NCBI GenBank assembly: GCA_050299835.1
Contig: JBNKWP010000005.1
Span: 109,393-173,392, forward strand
From: JAJDOD01 sp050299835
GTDB taxonomy: Bacteria > Pseudomonadota > Alphaproteobacteria > Rhodobacterales > Rhodobacteraceae
Direction: 5' to 3'
Length of the DNA stretch: 64,000 bases
Below are positions 48,889 to 57,562 of the stretch, in pieces. The first letter of the stretch is position 1. Each line of letters opens with the position of its first letter. The notes beneath the pieces were generated by a model that was not told the origin of the DNA, searched no databases, and saw only the letters and a list, made by a program, of their open reading frames with translations. A program made the translations under genes and the position numbers.

Positions 48889-49617
48889 CCCCCGCCCGAT
48901 GTAAGGCATCTTCGTCGCCATCACGGTCACGAACTGCACATTCGCATTGAGCGGCAGGTTCGCCATGTAAAGCACCGTCTCGGCTGCATGGCGCACATCC
49001 ATCACCGGGTTCGGCTCCTTGCCTTCGGAGATCATCCGCTCATTCGTCACCCGCACCATGTCGGTCTCGGCATTGCCGATGTCGATCTGCCCGCAGGCGA
49101 TGTCCAGCGGCCGCCCGTCGAGGCTGAGCGACCGCGTCATTCCGGTGATCGCGTGCTTGGTCGAGGTATAGCAGATGCTCGTCTCCCGCGGGACATGGGC
49201 CGAGATCGAGCCGTTGTTGATGATCCGCCCACCACGCGGGTCCTGTTCCCGCATCTGCCGGAACGCCGCCTTGGCGCAGATGAACATCCCCGTCAGGTTC
49301 ACGTTCACCACCTGCTGCCAGTCCTTCAGCTCGATCTTGTCGATGGTGGCCGGAGGCCCGAACATGCCCGCGTTGTTGAATAGCGCATCGAGCCGCCCGG
49401 TCTGTTCGATGAAGGTGGCGAATTGCGTCTCCACCGCGTCCTCGTCGGTGACATCCGCCGGCAGAGGAATGGCCCGCGGGTTGTCAGCGGTGATCTCCGC
49501 CAGAACATCGGCCCTCCGGGCCAGCAGCCCGACCGTCCAGCCATCGGCAAGAAACGCATCCGCCGTGGCCTTGCCGATGCCCTGGCTGGCGCCGGTGATG
49601 ATGATGGTACGGCTCAT
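48886..49617 (-). CDS. Short-chain dehydrogenase/reductase (SDR)
   Basis: A 243-residue classical SDR. Cofactor motif IITGASQGIGKATADAF (about 6-22), NNAGMFG (NNAG) near 84, the catalytic Ser in NNGSISAHVP and YxxxK in CYTSTKHAITG (about 149-159). It oxidises or reduces an unknown alcohol or ketone with NAD(P). The start overlaps the stop of the helicase gene (ATGA), an unusual pairing that may be only compact gene packing. Confidence 0.92.
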   Translation of the reverse strand: MSRTIIITGASQGIGKATADAFLADGWTVGLLARRADVLAEITADNPRAIPLPADVTDEDAVETQFATFIEQTGRLDALFNNAGMFGPPATIDKIELKDWQQVVNVNLTGMFICAKAAFRQMREQDPRGGRIINNGSISAHVPRETSICYTSTKHAITGMTRSLSLDGRPLDIACGQIDIGNAETDMVRVTNERMISEGKEPNPVMDVRHAAETVLYMANLPLNANVQFVTVMATKMPYIGRG

Positions 49618-51143
49618 GCCTCTCCCTCCCCAGTCAGTTCGAACGGCGCGGCGGGCGCGACCAGATCGGCGGTGCCAAGCGGTTCCGCCGGTTTGCCCAG
49701 CCGATACCGCGTGACCCAATGCAGGCGCTCCTCCGCCCGCGTAATGGCAACATAAGCCAGACGTTTCCAAAGGGGAATGCCCGCCTCCATCCGCCCCGCC
49801 CGGCTCGCCGCGTAGAGATCGGGTGCGAAAACCTGCACCTCCGGCCATTGCGAGCCTTGCGCCTTGTGGATCGTCACCGCCGCGCCGTGCAGGAAGGCAG
49901 CGCCCATATTGGCGGCAAACGGAATAAACGGTTCGTCCTCGTCCGGCATCTCGATCTTGACGATGGAGGCCGCCGAAACCTGCGGTTCCGGCGCGCCGAT
50001 CACATGAAGCCGCGAAAACCCGGCCCGCTTGCCGGGGCCGAGATAGATGACCTGTGCGCCCTTGATCAGACCCCGCGCCTCAAGATCCAGCCGTTTCTTG
50101 CGATGCTTCAGCGGCAGTTCGATGCCATCGCAGATCAACGGCTCGCCGGGCAGCAGCGCGTTGGCCGGGGCCTCATAGGCGGCACGGAAGGCATGGATCA
50201 GGCGGATACGGGTGGCGTTACGCCAGACCAGAACCGGCGACCGCGCCATCATGCCCGCCTCGACACGCGGCGACACCACGACCCGATCATCCGACCGCGC
50301 GGCGTCTTCCACCATCCGCTCGAAAGCCTCGAAGGTGAGGTTTTCGTCGCCCAGCGCATGGGCGAGATCCAGAATCGGGTTGTCCAGATCCTGACGGTGA
50401 ACCCGGTGCAGAACCATCTTGCGGGGTTCGGGCAGGCTGTCGAACACCATCGAGCCGGACTGGTTCACCGGGGCAAGCTGCGCCGGGTCGCCGAACAACA
50501 GGAGTGTTGGGAAGATCTCGGCAAGATCCTCGAATTGCTTCGCATCCAGCATCGAGGATTCGTCCACGAATCCGATATCCAGAGGATCGTCCCGCCGTTT
50601 CCAGCCCAGGATGAAATCCGACCCCTTCAACCCCGCCGCCGCCAGTGCGCCTGGTATGGATCGGTTGACCTTGAAAAACGCCTCCGCCCGGTCGAGCGCG
50701 GCGTCCGTCAGCCCCTCCACCGCAGGCCGCTCGCCATTGCCCATCAGCCATTCGGCGATCTTCTCGTATTCCGGGTCATAGACCGGCGTATAGAGAATGC
50801 GGTGAATGGTGGTCGCGGGCACACCCCGGTTGCGCAGCACACTTGCCGCTTTGTTGGTCGGCGCAAGGATCGCCAGCGTCCGCTTGTCCTTCCTCCGCTT
50901 GCCCTCGTAGTCGCCGCTGATCGTTTCGACCCCGGCCTCCCCCAGCGCCTGCGCCAGCCGCGCCAGCAGCATCGTCTTGCCCGACCCGGCCTTGCCGATC
51001 ACCGCCATTGCGCCCTGACCGCCTTCGGACCGGGGCGTGATGTGGCTTTCCTCGATATCGACACCCGCGCTTTGCAACAACTCGGCCACCCGGTCGAAAG
51101 CCTCGGCCTGGTCGTCGGAAAAGGAGGTGATGGGAAGCGACAT
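49614..51143 (-). CDS. RecD-like ATP-dependent DNA helicase
   Basis: A 509-residue superfamily 1 helicase without RecB/RecC partners nearby. Walker A is AVIGKAGSGKTMLLARL (about 47-63), motif II is IGFVDESSML (DExx variant), motif III GDPAQLAPV, and C-terminal motifs AVTIHKAQGSQWPEV and YVAITRAEERLHWV. It resembles the alphaproteobacterial RecD2/UvrD-C type ATPases that act in DNA repair. Role in the cell is unverified. Confidence 0.9.
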   Translation of the reverse strand: MSLPITSFSDDQAEAFDRVAELLQSAGVDIEESHITPRSEGGQGAMAVIGKAGSGKTMLLARLAQALGEAGVETISGDYEGKRRKDKRTLAILAPTNKAASVLRNRGVPATTIHRILYTPVYDPEYEKIAEWLMGNGERPAVEGLTDAALDRAEAFFKVNRSIPGALAAAGLKGSDFILGWKRRDDPLDIGFVDESSMLDAKQFEDLAEIFPTLLLFGDPAQLAPVNQSGSMVFDSLPEPRKMVLHRVHRQDLDNPILDLAHALGDENLTFEAFERMVEDAARSDDRVVVSPRVEAGMMARSPVLVWRNATRIRLIHAFRAAYEAPANALLPGEPLICDGIELPLKHRKKRLDLEARGLIKGAQVIYLGPGKRAGFSRLHVIGAPEPQVSAASIVKIEMPDEDEPFIPFAANMGAAFLHGAAVTIHKAQGSQWPEVQVFAPDLYAASRAGRMEAGIPLWKRLAYVAITRAEERLHWVTRYRLGKPAEPLGTADLVAPAAPFELTGEGEA

Positions 51144-51208
51144 GTTGACGGGAGCCTACCCCGTGTGCCGCTCGCCCACCAGTGCCGTAAACCGCGAAAT
51201 CGCGCGGT

Positions 51209-51844
51209 TCAGGCGACCGCCGCCACCCTGTTGACCGGCGCTCCGAAACTCCGGTGAAACCAGTGGTCCGAAACCTCCGCCGTCACTCCCGCCCTCGACA
51301 GGAGCCGTGCCCGATAGGACCTCTCGCAGGGCCAGAGACCCGCGCTGATCGCGTCTTGGCCTGCGCCATCCGTACCCAAAACCGTCGGTCCCCATCCGAC
51401 ACGCCTGTAGACGCGGATCATTCGCGCGTCGAACACCCCGATGATGTGTTGAAGATGAAAATTCAGCCCGACTTCCAGAACCCCCAGCATCAGCGCCGAG
51501 GACACGTGCGCCTTCGCCCCCTGTGCCAGACAGAACCGTGTACATTCCCAGATGAACGGGCTTTGGATTTTCACCCCGTCGGTCAGATGCGTGAAGTGAT
51601 CGTTGACCATCGTGTCGCCGGTTGTCGGCAACAGCCTGAGCGACCCGCCATGAGTTCCGTCCGGACGTTCCCAGATGATGTAGAGCGGGTTCAGACCGTC
51701 ATAAGCGTCGTGCTCATCGCCGTTCGCATCAACCTCGACTTCCCAGCCCAGCCGGGTGCCGAACTGCGCGGCACGGTCCTTGTACATGCCGTCCCTGAGG
51801 CGCGGCATCCGGTCAAGTTGATCTGCATAAAGATAGCGAAGCAT
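51209..51844 (-). CDS. luxI: LuxI-family acyl-homoserine lactone synthase
   Basis: A 211-residue autoinducer synthase that makes N-acyl-homoserine lactones from SAM and acyl-ACP. Conserved residues are in place: the N-terminal region RDGMYKDRAAQFGTRLGWEV with Arg and Phe/Trp (about 17-36), DEHDAYDGLNPLYII with Asp, GGSLRLLPTTGDTMV with Arg (the SxR block), and PFIWECTRFC with Glu and Arg (about 97-106). Acyl chain length cannot be told. It follows luxR by 116 bases. Confidence 0.94.
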   Translation of the reverse strand: MLRYLYADQLDRMPRLRDGMYKDRAAQFGTRLGWEVEVDANGDEHDAYDGLNPLYIIWERPDGTHGGSLRLLPTTGDTMVNDHFTHLTDGVKIQSPFIWECTRFCLAQGAKAHVSSALMLGVLEVGLNFHLQHIIGVFDARMIRVYRRVGWGPTVLGTDGAGQDAISAGLWPCERSYRARLLSRAGVTAEVSDHWFHRSFGAPVNRVAAVA

Positions 51845-51854
51845 GGGAAGCCCC

Positions 51855-51873
51855 CTTCCGTTGTGAACGGAAG
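51855..51873. promoter_or_regulatory. 19-bp palindrome immediately upstream of luxI
   Basis: CTTCCGTT (51855-51862), GTG, AACGGAAG (51866-51873) is a perfect palindrome with a three-base centre, ten bases before the luxI ATG. On the minus strand the arm next to the gene reads AACGGAAG followed by GGGG, overlapping the likely ribosome site. It could be a LuxR site or an RNA hairpin limiting luxI translation. Confidence 0.55.
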
Positions 51874-51960
51874 CAAGGGGTAAGGAGACATTCCTAAGGC
51901 CTCCCGATCTGGCCGGACGCGCCGGTCAGACGGGATTAAGTCCAACGTTCGGAGGAATTA

Positions 51961-52707
51961 TCAGACCCTTAACAGGCCCTGGTTCATGGCGCGTGCAACG
52001 GCATGGGTGGTGTTGGCCGCCGACAGTTTGAACCGCGCGCTTTCGATATAGACCCGGAGCGTGTGCTCGGAGATCGCAAGGCTGTCGGCGGCCTGCGCCC
52101 GGCTGTACCCCAGAGCCAGCATCGTCAACGCATCGGTCTCCCGCGGACTCAGATTGGCGAGATCCGCCTGATCGGTGCCGTTCTCGATTTCCAGCGCTTT
52201 CTGGTTCACGTAATGCGACGCTAGGATAAGGGCCCGGGCATACTCTTCTGTGTATTTTGCCCAGGCTTCTTCGCTGTCCCTGCTGCTGACTGTGAACAGG
52301 GCGAACTGCCCCGACGGACCCCGGATGGGAATGGAAAACCCCTGGTTGCCGACACCGCAATCCACCGCCTCGTGCATGAATTCGCGGGCCGATTTCCCGG
52401 TCCAGTTCAACCTGCTCCAGTCCACCGGGTGGAAGCGGCGCAGACAGGCCTGCACCACCGGGTCGATCCGGGCATAGTCCTGGCCCAGATATTGGTTCAC
52501 CCAGATCGGGTGATAGGTCGTCACCGCATATTCATGGCCGCTTGAATTTACGGAATGGTAGACGACGTGCTCGACATTCAACTCGTCACTCAACGAAAGG
52601 ATTGCATGGTCCAGGTCAGCGAGAGTCCCGACCTGCTGCAACCGATCCAGAAAACTTTCCAACATGGCCAATATGCGCCATCCCCTGCGCCAGTCCCCTT
52701 CCCGCAT
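51961..52707 (-). CDS. luxR: LuxR-family autoinducer-binding regulator
   Basis: A 248-residue LuxR-type regulator. N-terminal autoinducer domain: YHPIWVNQYLGQDYARIDPVV (about 65-85, with the conserved Trp, Tyr and Asp) and 'GFSIPIRGPSGQFALFTVSS'. C-terminal HTH: LSPRETDALTMLALGYSRAQAADSLAISEHTLRVYI in pieces (about 186-221). Start at 52707 follows AAGGAATTGG; a start at 52665 (MLESFLDRL) is possible. Its 5' end overlaps the small gene at 52616-52837. Confidence 0.93.
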   Translation of the reverse strand: MREGDWRRGWRILAMLESFLDRLQQVGTLADLDHAILSLSDELNVEHVVYHSVNSSGHEYAVTTYHPIWVNQYLGQDYARIDPVVQACLRRFHPVDWSRLNWTGKSAREFMHEAVDCGVGNQGFSIPIRGPSGQFALFTVSSRDSEEAWAKYTEEYARALILASHYVNQKALEIENGTDQADLANLSPRETDALTMLALGYSRAQAADSLAISEHTLRVYIESARFKLSAANTTHAVARAMNQGLLRV

Positions 52708-52837
52708 CCAATTCCTTGGCGACGACAGCGATTGCTTGGTTGATCTGCCGCTCCGTCAAACTCAGACCGTTCTTTTCCGCGAACTCACGGAGGTCTGTCA
52801 GGACGTCGAGAATCCAATCATGTACCATGTTCAACAT
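52616..52837 (-). CDS. Small protein upstream of and overlapping luxR
   Basis: A 73-residue frame from ATG 52837 (or the second ATG at 52828 after GGGAAG). It reads MLNMVHDWILDVLTDLREFA, then a helical stretch LSLTERQINQAIAVVAKELDAG that looks like real protein, and ends RDSR, overlapping luxR by about 90 bases in another frame. The composition up to residue about 55 is natural. Right upstream (52851-52865) is an exact CtrA-type TTAA-N7-TTAA site. No family recognised; possibly a regulator or modulator of quorum sensing. Confidence 0.6.
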   Translation of the reverse strand: MLNMVHDWILDVLTDLREFAEKNGLSLTERQINQAIAVVAKELDAGRGLAQGMAHIGHVGKFSGSVAAGRDSR

Positions 52838-52850
52838 CTTCCCGATTGGT

Positions 52851-52865
52851 TAACGAAAACTTAAC
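52851..52865. promoter_or_regulatory. CtrA-type box TTAA-N7-TTAA upstream of luxR
   Basis: TTAA (52851-52854), seven bases, TTAA (52862-52865). It lies 14 bases before the small gene start, in an AT-rich stretch where a promoter is expected. Links between CtrA and quorum sensing are established in some Roseobacter-group species, which makes the site credible; binding is not shown. Confidence 0.5.
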
Positions 52866-52976
52866 ACAACCTTAGCATGTGCCGCTTTGATGCAATATTC
52901 GCCAATATCAACTCCCCATAAATAGCGAGGCGCCGCACCGTTAACTAGCTGTAAATTAACCAGAGATGAACAGACG

Positions 52977-53015
52977 CCATCCTTCCGGACGGGTGCAATC
53001 CGGCCAGAAGGATGG
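52977..53015 (-). terminator. ccr terminator hairpin
   Basis: CCATCCTTCCGG (52977-52988) and CCGG-CCA-GAAGGATGG (53000-53015) form a long GC-rich stem, 26 bases after the ccr stop on the minus strand. No strong U-run follows. Confidence 0.55.
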
Positions 53016-53041
53016 AGATTGATTCTACAGGCTTGATCGGT

Positions 53042-54322
53042 TCACTTGGAGCCACTCGCCTCAAGCGTGTCTTCCCAGGTCCGCAAACCGGTATAAGGCG
53101 CCTGCACCAGCACCGCCATATTGCCCGGCTTGTGCTCGTTCCGACGCATCTTCATATGCGCGGCCGGAATCTCGTCCCAGGGAAACACCTCGGACATGCA
53201 GGGATCGAGCCGACGCTCGACCATCAGCCTGTTGGCCGCGGCCGCCTGCTTGAGATGCGCGAAATGCGAACCCTGAATGCGTTTCTGATGCATCCAGACA
53301 TAGCGCGCGTCCATTGTCAGGTTATACCCGGTGGTCCCTGCGCAGATCACCACCATACCGCCCTTCTTCACAACGAAGGTGCTGACCGGGAAGGTCGCCT
53401 CGCCCGGATGCTCGAACACCATGTCGACATTCACGCCTTTGCCGGTGATGTCCCAGATTGCCTTGCCGAACTTGCGGACCTCGGCAAACCATTGCTTGTA
53501 TTCGTCCGTATTGACCTTGGGCAACTGCCCCCAGCAGTTGAAATCCTTGCGGTTGATAACGCCCTTGGCACCGAGGCTCAGAACAAACTCCCGCTTGTCC
53601 TCTTCGGAGATCACGCCGATCGCGTTCGCTCCTGCCGTGTTGATAAGCTGGATCGCATAGGACCCAAGACCGCCCGACGCGCCCCAGACCAAAACGTTCT
53701 GCCCCGGCTTCAACTCATGCGGATGGTGCCCGAACAGCATCCGGTAGGCGGTGGCCAGCGTCAGCGTGTAACACGCGCTCTCCTCCCAGGTCAGGTGCTG
53801 CGGGCGCGGCATAAGCTGCTGCGCCTGAACCGTGGTGAACTGCGCAAACGACCCGTCCGGCGTCTCATATCCCCAGATCCGCTGGCTGGGCGAGAACATC
53901 GGATCGCCGCCGTTGCATTCTTCATCATCGCCATCGTCTTGATTGCAATGGATGACGACCTCGTCGCCCACTTTCCAGCGCGTGACCTTCTCGCCCACCG
54001 CCCAGACGATGCCGGAAGCATCGGAACCCGCGATGTGATACTCCGCCTTATGCACGTCAAAGGGGCTGATCGGCACACCGAGCCCGGCCCAGACGCCGTT
54101 ATAGTTCACGCCGGCGGCCATCACGAGGACCACGACCTCGTGACTGTCGGGCTTTTTCACATCCACGATTTCAAGCTGGAAGGACTGGTCCGGCTCGCCG
54201 TGACGCTCCCGCCGGATCGCCCAAGCGTGCATCTTTTCCGGCAAGTGGCCGAGCGGCGGAAGCTCACCGATCTCGTAGAGATCCTTCTTGTTCTCCATCG
54301 TGGCACCCTCGTCCAAAGCCAT
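53042..54322 (-). CDS. ccr: Crotonyl-CoA carboxylase/reductase
   Basis: Ccr, 426 residues, the key enzyme of the ethylmalonyl-CoA pathway: crotonyl-CoA plus CO2 and NADPH gives ethylmalonyl-CoA. It is a medium-chain reductase: KDLYEIGELPPLGHLPEKMH at the start is a Ccr signature; VGDEVVIHCNQDDGDDEECN and LVWGASGGLGSYAIQL (NADPH site, about 213-228) follow, and the C-terminal LRTWEDTLEASGSK is typical. Start at 54322 (GAGGGTGAG site) or 54298. Divergent from ecm across a 300-base control region. Confidence 0.97.
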   Translation of the reverse strand: MALDEGATMENKKDLYEIGELPPLGHLPEKMHAWAIRRERHGEPDQSFQLEIVDVKKPDSHEVVVLVMAAGVNYNGVWAGLGVPISPFDVHKAEYHIAGSDASGIVWAVGEKVTRWKVGDEVVIHCNQDDGDDEECNGGDPMFSPSQRIWGYETPDGSFAQFTTVQAQQLMPRPQHLTWEESACYTLTLATAYRMLFGHHPHELKPGQNVLVWGASGGLGSYAIQLINTAGANAIGVISEEDKREFVLSLGAKGVINRKDFNCWGQLPKVNTDEYKQWFAEVRKFGKAIWDITGKGVNVDMVFEHPGEATFPVSTFVVKKGGMVVICAGTTGYNLTMDARYVWMHQKRIQGSHFAHLKQAAAANRLMVERRLDPCMSEVFPWDEIPAAHMKMRRNEHKPGNMAVLVQAPYTGLRTWEDTLEASGSK

Positions 54323-54622
54323 ATCTCACCCTCACACTGTGCTGCATCGCAGAATCATTGGCAATCTCATAGCGATCTATCGTTTGATAGGTAACTTTAC
54401 AAACTTTTTTTGATCATTCTTGTAATTTTATGTCTCTTCGGATCCGCAAGGCCACCCGAAGATCTCGAATTCTCTTGGCAAAACGCAATGAAATCAGTCA
54501 TCCTCGACATAACTGCCATTGCGGCAAGCCTCCGCTGCGACGCGGCGAATTGACAAAGCCATTTCCTTTCGCCTATCCACCGTCAAATGTAATATTCTTG
54601 CTTTCCCAAGGGAGCGCCGCCG
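54323..54622. promoter_or_regulatory. Divergent ccr/ecm control region
   Basis: A 300-base gap between divergent ccr and ecm, clearly more AT-rich than the genes. TTACAA (54397-54402) and TTGTAA (54420-54425) form an inverted repeat with a 17-base spacer rich in T. No gene, hairpin terminator or riboswitch is visible. It must hold the promoters of both genes; the sites for a pathway regulator are unidentified. Confidence 0.55.
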
Positions 54623-56590
54623 ATGTCAAAGCCCCAAGCCGACCGCCCCTGGCTGTTCCGCACCTATGCCGGACACTCGACCGCGAAAGCCTCCAACGCG
54701 CTCTACCGCGCCAATCTGGACCGCGGACAGACCGGCCTTTCCGTCGCCTTCGACCTGCCCACGCAGACCGGCTATGACAGCGACCACGTCCTGTCGCGCG
54801 GCGAAGTCGGCAAGGTCGGCGTCCCCGTGGCCCATGCGGGCGACATGGCCGCGCTGTTCGAGGACATCCCGCTGGAGAAGATGAACACCTCGATGACGAT
54901 CAACGCCACAGCCCCCTGGCTGCTGGCGCTCTATATCGCGGAGGCCGAACGACAGGGCGCGGATGTGAGCCAACTCCAAGGCACCGTCCAGAACGACATC
55001 ATCAAGGAATACCTCTCGCGCGGCACCCATATATGCCCGCCGAAACCGTCGCTGAGACTCATCACCGACGTCGCCGCCTATACCCGCGAACATCTGCCCA
55101 AGTGGAACCCGATGAACGTCTGCTCCTACCACCTGCAGGAAGCGGGCGCGACGCCGGAACAGGAACTGGCCTATGCGCTGGCCACCGCGCAGGCGGTGCT
55201 CGACGATCTGCAAGGCAAGGTCGCCCCGGACGCCTTCCCCGAAATGGTCGGCCGCATCTCCTTCTTCGTGAACGCCGGCATCCGTTTCGTCACCGAGATG
55301 TGCAAGATGCGCGCCTTCACCGAACTCTGGGACGAAATCTGCCGCGACCGCTACGGTGTCGAGGACGAAAAATTCCGCCGCTTCCGCTACGGCGTGCAGG
55401 TCAACTCCCTCGGCCTGACCGAGCAACAGCCGGAGAACAACGTCTACCGCATCCTGATCGAGATGCTGGCCGTGACGCTGTCGAAAAACGCCCGCGCCCG
55501 CGCCGTGCAACTCCCCGCCTGGAACGAAGCCCTCGGTCTGCCGCGCCCCTGGGACCAGCAATGGTCGCTTCGCATGCAACAGATCCTCGCCTATGAAACC
55601 GACCTTCTGGAATACGGCGACCTTTTCGAGGGCAACGCTGTGGTTGAGGCGAAAGTCGAGGCGCTGAAGGACGGCGCCCGCACCGAACTCGCCCATATCG
55701 ACGCGATGGGCGGCGCGGTTGAGGCCATCGAATACATGAAGTCGCGCCTCGTCGAAGCCAATTCCGAGCGCATCCAGAACATCGAAACCGGCGACACCAC
55801 CGTCGTCGGCGTCAACCGCTATGTCGAAGCCGAAGCCTCCCCGCTGACCGCTGGTGAAGAAGCCATCATGGTTTCCGACCCGAAAGCCGAGGCCGACCAG
55901 ATCGCCCGCCTGCAAGCCTGGCGCGACAGCCGCGACAGCGCAGCCGTCGAAGCGGCCCTCGCCGACCTCGCGGAGGCCTGCAAGACCGGCACCAATGTCA
56001 TGCCCGCCTCCATCGCCGCCGCCAAAGCCGGGGCGACAACCGGCGAATGGGGCGACGTAGTGCGGAAAGCCTTCGGCCAGTACCGCGCACCCACCGGCGT
56101 CTCATCCGCGCCGTCCAACCGCACCGAAGGGCTGGACGACATTCGCGCCGCCGTCGATGCCGTCTCCGCCAAGCTCGGCTCGAAGATCAAATTCCTCGTC
56201 GGCAAGCCCGGCCTCGACGGCCATTCCAACGGGGCCGAACAGATCGCGTCGCGCGCGCGCGACGTCGGCATGGACATCACCTATGAAGGCATCCGCCTGA
56301 CGCCCGAGGAAATCGTCACCGCCGCGCAGGAGAAAGGCGCCCATATCGTCGGTCTCTCGATCCTCTCCGGCAGCCACGTCCCCCTGATCGAAGACCTGAT
56401 GACCCGGATGCGCGATGCCGGATTGGCCGACACGCCTGTCATCGTCGGCGGGATCATTCCCAATGACGACGCCGAACGCCTTCGCGCCATGGGCGTCGCC
56501 GCCGTCTACACCCCGAAAGATTTCGAGCTGAACCGCATCATGTTCGATATCGTGGGCCTGCTCGACCCCGACGCGATGGCGGCGGAATAG
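54623..56590 (+). CDS. ecm: Ethylmalonyl-CoA mutase
   Basis: Ecm (MeaA-like), 655 residues, a coenzyme B12-dependent mutase that turns ethylmalonyl-CoA into methylsuccinyl-CoA. The N-terminal TIM-barrel domain has RTYAGHSTAKASNALYRANL, SVAFDLPTQTGYDSDH and MNTSMTINATAPWLLALY. The C-terminal B12 domain (about 520-655) has the DxHxxG signature DGHSNG (532-537, His534). Start follows AAGGGAG. Divergent from ccr, the step before epimerase in the same pathway. Confidence 0.97.
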   Translation: MSKPQADRPWLFRTYAGHSTAKASNALYRANLDRGQTGLSVAFDLPTQTGYDSDHVLSRGEVGKVGVPVAHAGDMAALFEDIPLEKMNTSMTINATAPWLLALYIAEAERQGADVSQLQGTVQNDIIKEYLSRGTHICPPKPSLRLITDVAAYTREHLPKWNPMNVCSYHLQEAGATPEQELAYALATAQAVLDDLQGKVAPDAFPEMVGRISFFVNAGIRFVTEMCKMRAFTELWDEICRDRYGVEDEKFRRFRYGVQVNSLGLTEQQPENNVYRILIEMLAVTLSKNARARAVQLPAWNEALGLPRPWDQQWSLRMQQILAYETDLLEYGDLFEGNAVVEAKVEALKDGARTELAHIDAMGGAVEAIEYMKSRLVEANSERIQNIETGDTTVVGVNRYVEAEASPLTAGEEAIMVSDPKAEADQIARLQAWRDSRDSAAVEAALADLAEACKTGTNVMPASIAAAKAGATTGEWGDVVRKAFGQYRAPTGVSSAPSNRTEGLDDIRAAVDAVSAKLGSKIKFLVGKPGLDGHSNGAEQIASRARDVGMDITYEGIRLTPEEIVTAAQEKGAHIVGLSILSGSHVPLIEDLMTRMRDAGLADTPVIVGGIIPNDDAERLRAMGVAAVYTPKDFELNRIMFDIVGLLDPDAMAAE

Positions 56591-56609
56591 AGGCAACGCC
56601 GCACGCAGC

Positions 56610-56668
56610 GCCCCGGACTTGATCCGGGGCCTCAAACCCTCCGCCGAGGTCCCGGACAAGTCCGGGAC
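56610..56668. repeat. Dispersed repeat family A, copy 3
   Basis: GCCCCGGA-CTTGA-TCCGGGGC (56610-56630), then GTCCCGGA-CAAG-TCCGGGAC (56649-56668). It lies between the convergent ecm and CBS genes, 20 bases after the ecm stop and 11 bases before the CBS stop, as a likely bidirectional terminator. Confidence 0.8.
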
Positions 56669-56678
56669 AGAGACGGTC

Positions 56679-57200
56679 TCACCCGACGATCAACTGCTTC
56701 AACTGAAGCGCCTCGTGCTCCAGTTCGTTCAGCCGGAACGCCACCACATCGCCGATGGTGATCATGCCCACCAGCGCGTCGTTCTCCAGCACCGGCAGGT
56801 GACGGAACCGCCCTGCGTTCATCTTTTTCAGCACATCCACCAGTGTCTCGTCCGGCCCGCAGGTCTCCACCTTGCTGGTCATCACGTCACCGACCTTTTG
56901 CGGCAGCGTCTGACCCGGCGTCTCCGCCAGCTTGCGCACGATGTCCCGCTCGGACAAGATCCCGCAAAGCTTGCCGTCTTCGTCAAGCACGACCAGCGCC
57001 CCGATCCGCTTCTCTTTCAGAACTCCGACCGTGTGGGCCAGCGTCTCCTCAGGCGTGATCGAGAATATCTCTCCCCCCTTGCGATCCAGCACCTGCCGCA
57101 CGGTCATCGCATCGGCCTTGATATTGGTCGCGGCAGTCTGGCTATGCGACCGCTCGGGATGCGTGTCCTTGCGCATGGGCTGTTGGTAAGATGCTGGCAT
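56679..57200 (-). CDS. CBS-domain protein
   Basis: A 173-residue protein with a tandem CBS pair. The ATG at 57200 follows AGGAGG. After a hydrophilic N-terminus (MPASYQQPMRKDTHPERSH) come CBS1 around 32-85 (LAHTVGVLKEKRIGALVVLD, ILSERDIVRKL) and CBS2 around 105-160 (LVDVLKKMNAGRFRHLPVLE, GMITIGDVVAF). CBS pairs bind adenosine nucleotides and sense energy state. Partner unknown. Confidence 0.9.
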   Translation of the reverse strand: MPASYQQPMRKDTHPERSHSQTAATNIKADAMTVRQVLDRKGGEIFSITPEETLAHTVGVLKEKRIGALVVLDEDGKLCGILSERDIVRKLAETPGQTLPQKVGDVMTSKVETCGPDETLVDVLKKMNAGRFRHLPVLENDALVGMITIGDVVAFRLNELEHEALQLKQLIVG

Positions 57201-57278
57201 ATCGTCAGTCCTCCTGGGTCACCTGCTTGCGGTATCCATGAGAATACCCGAGTCTGGGCAAGACAGGAGGGATTTTTC

Positions 57279-57464
57279 TTGGACGGACTGGCACTCACCC
57301 CACCGCTGGCGGTGACGATCTTCGTCGCGGCGTGTTTCAGCGGCTACCGGTTTCGCCGGGTCTGGAAGAACGAGGGGCCAAGATCGCAACTGTGGATCTG
57401 GGGTGTGCTGGCGGCCGCAGGCTTGCTGACGCTCGGCTTTGTACCGCTGGACTTGCCGGGGTAA
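57279..57464 (+). CDS. Small two-helix membrane protein (TTG start)
   Basis: A 61-residue protein from TTG 57279, chosen because ACAGGAGG lies eight bases upstream. Two hydrophobic segments: PPLAVTIFVAACFSGYRF (about 8-25) and LWIWGVLAAAGLLTLGFV (about 39-56), with a basic loop RRVWKNEGPRSQ between them. No known family. It sits between the CBS gene (divergent) and a family A repeat. Confidence 0.65.
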   Translation: MDGLALTPPLAVTIFVAACFSGYRFRRVWKNEGPRSQLWIWGVLAAAGLLTLGFVPLDLPG

Positions 57465-57493
57465 AGCGTGGGACCGAGTTTGGTGCAGGACGC

Positions 57494-57553
57494 GCCCCGG
57501 ACCTGATCCGGGGCCTCGGCGCTCGGTCAGAGGTCCCGGATCAAGTCCGGGAC
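57494..57553. repeat. Dispersed repeat family A, copy 4
   Basis: GCCCCGGA-CCTGA-TCCGGGGC (57494-57514), CCTC/GAGG bridge, GTCCCGGA-TCAAG-TCCGGGAC (57533-57553). It lies between the small membrane-protein gene and nqrM, which converge. Confidence 0.8.
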
Positions 57554-57562
57554 AGCAACCGG

